In this document: one piece after another, positions 58,297 through 64,000 of the stretch | Numbering within the stretch: position 1 is the first letter of the stretch | How the letters are laid out: every line of letters starts with the position of its first letter | NCBI RefSeq assembly: GCF_036248275.1 | Contig: NZ_CP109181.1 | Location: forward strand, 6,510,001 to 6,574,000 | DNA length: 64,000 bases | From: Streptomyces sp. NBC_01716 | GTDB taxonomy: Bacteria; Actinomycetota; Actinomycetes; Streptomycetales; Streptomycetaceae | Reading direction: 5' to 3' | Made by a program: the position numbers and the translations under genes | Notes under the pieces: generated by a model | What the model was told of the DNA's origin: nothing | What the model saw: the letters and a program-made list of their open reading frames with translations, nothing else | Databases searched by the model: none

Positions 58297-59679
58297 TCAG
58301 ACGAGACGGCGCACCACGAACGAGGTGCCGTCCCGGCCGCCGTACTCCTGCCCGCGCATCTCGCACCAGGCCGGGATGTCCAGACGGGCGGCCTCGTCGT
58401 CGGACAGCACGGTCACCGTGCCGCCCACCGGTACGTCCCCGATGACCTTCGCCAACTCGATCACCGGGATCGGGCACAGCTTGCCGAGCGCGTCCACGAC
58501 CAGCGAGGGAGTTCCGGCGGCGCCGGCGGACTCCGTCCGTACGACCGGGGCGCCCAGCCGCTCCCGTACACGCGCCACCACCCCCGGCAGCACCTCCAGG
58601 AACCGGTCCACCTCCGCCTCGGCCGTACCGGCGGGCAGCGACACCCTGACGTTGCCCTCGGAGAGCACCCCCATCGCCCGCAGCACATGGCTCGGCGTCA
58701 GCGTGCTGCTCGTGCAGGACGAGCCGGACGACACGGAGAAGTCCGCCCGGTCCAGCTCGTGCAGCAGAGTCTCCCCGTCGACATAGAGACAGGAGAAGGT
58801 GACGAGATGGGGGAGCCGGCGCACCGGATCGCCCACCACCTCGACATCGGGGACCAGTCGCGGCACCCGCGCCCGGATCCGGTGCACCAGCACCCGCAGC
58901 CTGGCCGCCTCGTCCGCCGCCTCGGCGCGCACCGCCCGCAGCGAGGCCGCGGCGGCGACGATCGCCGGCAGGTTCTCGAAACCGGGCACCCGCCCCGACT
59001 CCCGCTCGTCCACCGGCCCTTGGGGAGCGAACCTGACCCCCTTGCGTACGGCGAGCAGCCCCACCCCGGCAGGCCCGCCCCACTTGTGCGCACTCGCGGT
59101 CAGCAGCGACCACCGCCCCTCCACCGGCCCCCACCCCAGCGACTGCGCCGCGTCCACCAGCAGCGGCACCCCGGCCGCCCGGCACGCGTCGGCGACGGCC
59201 TCGACCGGCTGCACCGTGCCCACCTCGTGGTTGGCCGACTGGAGGCAGGCGAGCGCCGTGTCCGCGCGCAGGGCCGCCGCGTACGTGTCGGGGGACACCG
59301 CGCCCGTACGGTCCACCGGCACCTCCGTCACCGCCGCGCCGGCCCCGCCGGTGACCCGGGTGTGTCCGGCATGAAGCACCGACGAGTGCTCGACCGCCGA
59401 GACCACCACATGGCTGCCGACCCGCCGACGGCCCGCGAGCGCTCCGGTCATTCCCGTATGCACGGCGTACGTCCCCGAAGGAGTGAAGACGAGTTCGTCG
59501 GGGCGGCAGCCGACGGCCTCCGCCGCGGTCTCGCGCGCGGCGTCCAGCAGCAGCCTGGCCCGCCGTCCCTCGCGGTACAGCCGGGCGGGGTCGGCCCAGC
59601 CCTCGTCGAGGGCGGCACGCAGGGCCTCGTGTGCGACGGGGTGCAAAGGAGCGGAGGACGCGGAGTCGAAGTAGGCCAC
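58297..59679 (-). CDS. Cysteine desulfurase fused to TusA-like sulfurtransferase domain
   Basis: This 460-residue protein combines two sulfur-handling modules. Residues 1-375 are a class V aminotransferase/cysteine desulfurase, with SAVEHSSVLHAGH, the PLP-binding TASAHKWGGPAG and the catalytic Cys in VSSGSSCTSSTLTPSHVLRAMG. Residues about 385-460 are a TusA/SirA domain with the CPxP motif in VDALGKLCPIPVIELAKVIGDVPVGGTVTVLSDDEAARLDIPAWCEMRGQEY. The desulfurase would make a persulfide from cysteine and pass it to the fused TusA cysteine, for thio-modification or molybdopterin/Fe-S pathways. It is divergent from the cytochrome oxidase genes. Confidence 0.92.
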   Translation of the reverse strand: MAYFDSASSAPLHPVAHEALRAALDEGWADPARLYREGRRARLLLDAARETAAEAVGCRPDELVFTPSGTYAVHTGMTGALAGRRRVGSHVVVSAVEHSSVLHAGHTRVTGGAGAAVTEVPVDRTGAVSPDTYAAALRADTALACLQSANHEVGTVQPVEAVADACRAAGVPLLVDAAQSLGWGPVEGRWSLLTASAHKWGGPAGVGLLAVRKGVRFAPQGPVDERESGRVPGFENLPAIVAAAASLRAVRAEAADEAARLRVLVHRIRARVPRLVPDVEVVGDPVRRLPHLVTFSCLYVDGETLLHELDRADFSVSSGSSCTSSTLTPSHVLRAMGVLSEGNVRVSLPAGTAEAEVDRFLEVLPGVVARVRERLGAPVVRTESAGAAGTPSLVVDALGKLCPIPVIELAKVIGDVPVGGTVTVLSDDEAARLDIPAWCEMRGQEYGGRDGTSFVVRRLV

Positions 59680-59934
59680 GCCGCAACGCTAAGCCCTGGC
59701 TCCCCGAAGGCGTCTGGAGAGGCGTCAGAAGTGCCCCGCGGCAAGCCCCGTCCGGTGCGTTCCACCCCTTCGGGGCCCCGGACGGCGCGTTGGGCACCCT
59801 CCATGCGTGACCCCAAATTGCGTCCAGTAGGGTTTGGTCCGCATAAACATCCAAACCCCTGCCCGCGTCAGGGCCGGCGACGACCGTGACGGCCGCAGCC
59901 GGCCGCGCGGGCGAGACTCTCGGGAAGGCGCTAC

Positions 59935-60897
59935 GTGAGTCCCAACGGCTCCGACCGCTCGTCGCGGCGCCCGATGCGGCGGAAGCTGCCGCAGGTGCTG
60001 ACTGCGGGCCTGATCCTCGCGACCGCCACCGGTTGCACATACAAGGATTTCCCCCGCCTTGGAATGCCCACACCGGTGACCGAGGAGGCCCCCAGAATCC
60101 TCTCCCTCTGGCAGGGCTCGTGGGCGGCAGCGCTCGTCACGGGCATCCTGGTGTGGGGGCTGATCGTGTGGAGCGTCATCTTCCACCGGCGCAGCCGCAC
60201 CAAGGTGGAGGTACCTCCGCAGACCCGCTACAACATGCCCATCGAGGCCCTGTACACGGTCGTTCCGCTCATCATCGTGTCGGTGCTCTTCTACTTCACC
60301 GCGCGTGACGAGTCGAAGCTCCTCTCCCTGGATGACAAGCCCGCCCACACCATCAACGTGGTCGGCTACCAGTGGAGCTGGGGCTTCAATTACGTCGAGA
60401 ACGTGGACGGTGAGGCTTCCACCGGCGCCAAGGTCGCCCCGGAACTCGCCGACATCCCCCAGAAGTTCCTGGAGGACTTCCCCGCGGGCGCCGAAGGCGT
60501 CTACGACGCCGGAATCCCGGGCACGAGGAACCCCCAGAACGGCAACCCGGGTCCGACCCTGTGGCTGCCGAAGGGGGAGAAGGTCCGGTTCGTCCTCACG
60601 TCACGTGACGTCATCCACTCCTTCTGGGTCGTGCCGTTCCTGATGAAGCAGGACGTCATCCCGGGTCACACCAACGCCTTCGAGGTGACTCCCAACCGGG
60701 AGGGCACGTTCAAGGGCAAGTGCGCCGAACTGTGCGGTGTGGACCACTCCCGGATGCTCTTCAACGTCAAGGTCGTCTCCCCGGAGCGCTACCAGCAGCA
60801 CTTGAAGGAGCTGGCCGAGAAGGGGCAGGACGGCTACATCCCGTCGGGCATCGAGCTGACGGACCCGGCCAGGAATGCGGAGAAGAAACAACTGTGA
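59935..60897 (+). CDS. ctaC: Cytochrome c oxidase subunit II
   Basis: This 320-residue subunit receives electrons from cytochrome c at its CuA centre. It has a lipoprotein-type signal ([20 protein letters not shown]), two helices ([21 protein letters not shown] and [18 protein letters not shown]), the aromatic motif [11 protein letters not shown] and the CuA ligands in [11 protein letters not shown] and [12 protein letters not shown]. The GTG at 59935 begins a basic N terminus. The stop overlaps ctaD (GTGA). The upstream 255 bases hold the shared promoter with the divergent gene. Confidence 0.96.
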   Translation: MSPNGSDRSSRRPMRRKLPQVLTAGLILATATGCTYKDFPRLGMPTPVTEEAPRILSLWQGSWAAALVTGILVWGLIVWSVIFHRRSRTKVEVPPQTRYNMPIEALYTVVPLIIVSVLFYFTARDESKLLSLDDKPAHTINVVGYQWSWGFNYVENVDGEASTGAKVAPELADIPQKFLEDFPAGAEGVYDAGIPGTRNPQNGNPGPTLWLPKGEKVRFVLTSRDVIHSFWVVPFLMKQDVIPGHTNAFEVTPNREGTFKGKCAELCGVDHSRMLFNVKVVSPERYQQHLKELAEKGQDGYIPSGIELTDPARNAEKKQL

Positions 60898-62633
60898 GCA
60901 TCCTCAACGAACCCAAGGGTGCCGCCGTAGCAGCTGACGACTCGTACGAGAACGAGCTGCCGGTGCGGCGCAAGCAGCCCGGCGCTGTCGTCGTCAAATG
61001 GCTGACCACCACCGATCACAAGACGATCGGCACGCTCTACCTGGTCACGTCGTTCGTCTTCTTCTGCATCGGTGGTGTGCTCGCGCTCTTCATGCGCGCC
61101 GAGCTCGCCCGTCCCGGCACGCAGATCATGTCGAACGAGCAGTTCAACCAGGCGTTCACGATGCACGGCACGATCATGCTGCTGATGTTCGCGACGCCGC
61201 TGTTCGCCGGTTTCGCGAACTGGATCATGCCGCTCCAGATCGGTGCGCCCGATGTGGCGTTCCCGCGGCTCAACATGTTCGCCTACTGGCTCTACCTGTT
61301 CGGCTCGATCATCGCGGTGGCCGGTTTCGTCACCCCGCAGGGCGCGGCCGACTTCGGCTGGTTCGCCTACTCCCCGCTGTCGGACGCGGTCCGTTCACCG
61401 GGTGTCGGCGCCGACCTGTGGATCATGGGTCTGGCCCTCTCCGGCTTCGGTACGATCCTCGGCTCGGTCAACTTCATCACCACGATCATCTGCATGCGCG
61501 CGCCCGGCATGACGATGTTCCGCATGCCGATCTTCTGCTGGAACGTGCTGCTGACCGGTGTGCTCGTCCTGCTCGCCTTCCCGGTGCTGGCCGCCGCGCT
61601 CCTCGCCCTGGAGGCCGACCGGAAGTTCGGTGCGCACATCTTCGACGCGGCCAACGGCGGCGCGTTGCTCTGGCAGCATCTCTTCTGGTTCTTCGGGCAT
61701 CCAGAGGTGTACATCATCGCCTTGCCCTTCTTCGGGATCGTCTCCGAGATCATTCCGGTGTTCAGCCGGAAGCCGATGTTCGGCTACATCGGTCTCGTCG
61801 GCGCGACGATCGCCATCGCCGGCCTTTCGGTGACGGTGTGGGCGCACCACATGTATGTGACGGGCGGCGTCCTCTTGCCGTTCTTCTCCTTCATGACATT
61901 CCTGATCGCGGTACCGACAGGAGTGAAATTCTTCAACTGGATCGGCACGCTGTGGAAAGGCTCGTTGTCCTTCGAGACACCGATGCTATGGACCATCGGC
62001 TTCCTGGTCACCTTCGCCTTCGGCGGTCTGACGGGCGTCATCCTGGCCTCGCCGCCGATGGACTTCCATGTCTCCGACTCGTACTTCGTCGTCGCGCACT
62101 TCCATTACGTCGTCTTCGGCACGGTGGTCTTCGCGATGTTCGCCGGCTTCCATTTCTGGTGGCCGAAGATGACGGGCAAGATGCTCGACGAACGGCTCGG
62201 GAAGATCACCTTCTGGACGCTGTTCATCGGTTTCCACGGCACGTTCCTGGTGCAGCACTGGCTGGGCGCGGAAGGTATGCCACGGCGGTACGCGGACTAC
62301 CTCGCCGCCGACGGCTTCACCGCCCTGAACACCATTTCCACGATCAGCTCCTTCCTCCTGGGCATGTCGGTCCTGCCGTTCTTCTACAACGTCTGGAAGA
62401 CCGCCAAGTACGGGAAGAAGGTCGAGGTGGACGACCCGTGGGGCTACGGCCGCTCACTCGAATGGGCGACTTCCTGCCCGCCGCCGCGGCACAACTTCCT
62501 CACGCTGCCGCGGATCCGCTCCGAATCCCCGGCGTTCGACCTGCACCACCCGGAGATCGCGGCGCTCGAACACCTTGAGAACGACGGGCAGAAGGACGCC
62601 GCCCTTGTCGGTGGCAAGGAGGTCGGCAAGTGA
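60894..62633 (+). CDS. ctaD: Cytochrome c oxidase subunit I
   Basis: This 579-residue catalytic subunit binds haem a and the haem a3-CuB site. The typical blocks are [28 protein letters not shown] (haem His), [28 protein letters not shown] (CuB His with the Tyr cross-link), [10 protein letters not shown] (two CuB His) and [17 protein letters not shown] (haem ligands). The GTG at 60894 overlaps the ctaC stop. Its stop overlaps ctaF. Confidence 0.98.
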   Translation: MSILNEPKGAAVAADDSYENELPVRRKQPGAVVVKWLTTTDHKTIGTLYLVTSFVFFCIGGVLALFMRAELARPGTQIMSNEQFNQAFTMHGTIMLLMFATPLFAGFANWIMPLQIGAPDVAFPRLNMFAYWLYLFGSIIAVAGFVTPQGAADFGWFAYSPLSDAVRSPGVGADLWIMGLALSGFGTILGSVNFITTIICMRAPGMTMFRMPIFCWNVLLTGVLVLLAFPVLAAALLALEADRKFGAHIFDAANGGALLWQHLFWFFGHPEVYIIALPFFGIVSEIIPVFSRKPMFGYIGLVGATIAIAGLSVTVWAHHMYVTGGVLLPFFSFMTFLIAVPTGVKFFNWIGTLWKGSLSFETPMLWTIGFLVTFAFGGLTGVILASPPMDFHVSDSYFVVAHFHYVVFGTVVFAMFAGFHFWWPKMTGKMLDERLGKITFWTLFIGFHGTFLVQHWLGAEGMPRRYADYLAADGFTALNTISTISSFLLGMSVLPFFYNVWKTAKYGKKVEVDDPWGYGRSLEWATSCPPPRHNFLTLPRIRSESPAFDLHHPEIAALEHLENDGQKDAALVGGKEVGK

Positions 62634-63028
62634 AGGTCCAAGGCTGGATGTTCCTCTGGCTGAGCCTCTTCATCCTCGTCGTCGCCGCCGTCTACGGCGT
62701 GTGGTCGAAGGAGCCCGTCGGCACCACCGCGCTCTTCCTGGCCTTCGGCCTGAGCCTCATGATCGGCTTCTACCTGGCCTTCACGGCCCGGCGGGTCGAC
62801 GCGATGGCGCAGGACAACAAGCAGGCCGACGTCGCGGACGAGGCCGGCGAGGTGGGGTTCTTCTCCCCGCACAGCTGGCAGCCGCTCTCCCTGGCCGTCG
62901 GCGGGGCGCTCGCGTTCCTCTCCATCGCCATCGGCTGGTGGCTGCTGTTCTTCTCCTTCCCGGTACTCCTGATCGGCCTGTGGGGCTGGGTCTTCGAGTA
63001 CTACAGCGGTGAGAACCAGAACCAGTAG
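62630..63028 (+). CDS. ctaF: Cytochrome c oxidase subunit IV (actinobacterial)
   Basis: This 132-residue protein has four helices ([58 protein letters not shown] and [20 protein letters not shown]) and is the small actinobacterial oxidase subunit. The GTG at 62630 overlaps the ctaD stop. A strong terminator follows. Confidence 0.94.
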   Translation: MKVQGWMFLWLSLFILVVAAVYGVWSKEPVGTTALFLAFGLSLMIGFYLAFTARRVDAMAQDNKQADVADEAGEVGFFSPHSWQPLSLAVGGALAFLSIAIGWWLLFFSFPVLLIGLWGWVFEYYSGENQNQ

Positions 63029-63058
63029 GCACCGCGGCGGACAGCCGTAATTGGCACA

Positions 63059-63102
63059 AGGGGCCCGGATCCTCCTCACCCCTGAGGAGGATCCGGGCCC
63101 CT
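63059..63102 (+). terminator. Cytochrome oxidase operon terminator
   Basis: A perfect 20-bp stem (63059-63078 with 63083-63102) with CCCC loop and a following CGTTTG lies 31 bases after ctaF. Confidence 0.92.
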
Positions 63103-63155
63103 CGTTTGCAGTCACACAGCGCGCCGTAACCGAACATTCTTCATAACGTGTGCAT

Positions 63156-64000
63156 ATGAACCACAAGCCGCGCTTTCGCACCGTTCTCGGCTGCACTGTG
63201 CTGGTCCTGTCCTTCGGGGCGGCAGCGACCGGCTGTGGCGGCCCGGACGGCCACCCGCTGTCCGGCAAGCCCTACGACGCAGCCGACCAGGTCTCCCTCA
63301 ACGCACCCAAGGGTGACGCCAAGGCGAACCCTGACAAGCCACTGGAAATCGTCGCCAAGGGCGGTGACGCACGTATCACCGACGTGACCGTCACGGACGG
63401 CTCCGGCCACCACCTGGCGGGCGAGCTGGCCGCGGACGGGGCCCGCTGGCACTCCACGGCGCCACTGGCCGCCGGTGCCCGCTACACCGTGAAGGTCTCC
63501 ACGGAGGACGACGACGGTGCCCCTGGCAGCCGTACGCTCGACTTCGAGACGTCCCGGGTGAAGCAGCGGAACCTGGCCGTGAAGTTCGGCCCCAAGGCCG
63601 GCAAGTACGGCGTCGGCCAGCCCATCACCGCCGAGCTCGGCACGCCGGTCAAGGACAAGGAGGCCAGGGCCGTCGTCGAGCGGGGCCTCAAGGTCCGCTC
63701 CAGCCCCGCCGTGGAGGGCGCCTGGCACTGGGTCGACGACAAGACCCTGCACTTCCGGCCCAGGGAGTACTGGCCCGCCAACGCGTCCGTCAACGTCAGC
63801 AGCACCCTCGACGGCATCAAGGTCGGCGACAAGCTGTACGGCGGACCGGTCAAGCCCCTCAAGATCAGCACCGGCGACCGGCTCGAAGCCATCGCCGACG
63901 CCGGTACGCACCACATGACGGTGATGCGCAACGGCGAGGAGATCAAGACCGTCCCCGTGACCACCGGCAAGCCCGGCTTCTCGACCCGTAACGGCATCAA
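63156..64000 (+). CDS. Lipoprotein with Ig-like domain, L,D-transpeptidase candidate (partial)
   Basis: The gene runs off the window end; 281 residues are visible. It starts with a lipoprotein signal (FRTVLGCTVLVLSFGAAATGCGG). Two Ig-like beta domains follow (ITDVTVTDGSGHHLAGELAADGARWHSTAPLAAGARYTVKVS, then VGQPITAELGTPVKDKEARAVVERGLKVRSSPAVEGAWHWVDDKTLHFRPREYWPANASVNV). The start of a YkuD-like catalytic domain is seen in GDRLEAIADAGTHHMTVMRNGEEIKTVPVTTGKPG. This is the layout of mycobacterial-type L,D-transpeptidases that make 3-3 cross-links in peptidoglycan. The catalytic Cys lies beyond the window, so activity is not shown here. Confidence 0.85.
   Translation, partial: MNHKPRFRTVLGCTVLVLSFGAAATGCGGPDGHPLSGKPYDAADQVSLNAPKGDAKANPDKPLEIVAKGGDARITDVTVTDGSGHHLAGELAADGARWHSTAPLAAGARYTVKVSTEDDDGAPGSRTLDFETSRVKQRNLAVKFGPKAGKYGVGQPITAELGTPVKDKEARAVVERGLKVRSSPAVEGAWHWVDDKTLHFRPREYWPANASVNVSSTLDGIKVGDKLYGGPVKPLKISTGDRLEAIADAGTHHMTVMRNGEEIKTVPVTTGKPGFSTRNGI

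Noticed and set aside
57218-60073. 951-codon minus-strand frame over the kinase and desulfurase genes
   Set aside because: It crosses two real genes and two intergenic regions and shows no protein family.
1-64000. CRISPR array or secondary-metabolite megasynthase
   Set aside because: No regularly spaced repeats, Cas genes, PKS or NRPS modules were seen.

Overview
The window is high-GC actinobacterial DNA, almost certainly a Streptomyces chromosome. GTG starts are frequent, four-base stop/start overlaps abound, and one gene carries the rare leucine codon TTA. From about 15 kb onward the gene order is the familiar Streptomyces core order, judged from memory rather than a search: glnA, an RDD protein, a DUF4191 protein, lipA, lipB, then aceE, sucB, lpd, pepA, the cob genes, pspA and the cytochrome oxidase genes. 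No tRNA, rRNA or CRISPR array was seen.

Layout. Bases 1-941 hold the end of a ferric-siderophore-type ABC transporter (permease end plus ATPase). Bases 1035-15104 look like a genomic island inserted at the 3' end of glnA. A 20-bp piece of the glnA 3' end (gatgtcgaagtacagctcga) is repeated at 1035-1054 and 15085-15104. Both sides have near-identical terminator hairpins and a TGCACA-type repeat. The only recombinase trace inside is a C-terminal tyrosine-integrase fragment, so the island looks unable to move by itself.

Island cargo, left to right: a five-helix membrane protein; a tiny membrane protein; an EACC1-caspase pair, in which the caspase also carries a helix-turn-helix-like domain; the integrase remnant; a flavoprotein; an XRE regulator with a frameshifted partner and a cluster of GTGTCAC sites; an anti-sigma-type ATPase with small companions; a tightly overlapping five-gene operon (thymidylate-synthase-fold enzyme, nucleoside diphosphate kinase homologue, radical SAM protein, DEDDh exonuclease, P-loop kinase); and two small genes that share a GTF-GGDVHGG motif resembling an amyloid signalling tag.

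The five-gene operon is the most promising candidate for an undescribed system. The thymidylate-synthase homologue keeps the catalytic residues but has Asp where thymidylate synthases have the substrate-selecting Asn. That is the change found in (d)CMP hydroxymethylases. Together with a nucleotide kinase and an NDK it suggests synthesis of a modified cytosine nucleotide, with the radical SAM enzyme and exonuclease in unknown roles. Codon 2 of the first gene is TTA, implying bldA-dependent (developmental) expression.

From 15 kb on, the core region covers several pathways: nitrogen assimilation (glnA with a four-part GlnR box upstream); lipoate synthesis (lipA, lipB) beside its users (pyruvate dehydrogenase aceE, lipoyl E2 sucB, lpd, with a GntR regulator and a perfect palindrome before aceE); cobalamin assembly (cobS, cobT and an MBL-cobU fusion); envelope stress (pspA, pspAA, a two-component system, an RND pump); NAD and Fe-S genes (nadA, erpA, a cysteine desulfurase-TusA fusion); and respiration (ctaC, ctaD, ctaF). 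A lipoprotein L,D-transpeptidase candidate is cut by the window end.
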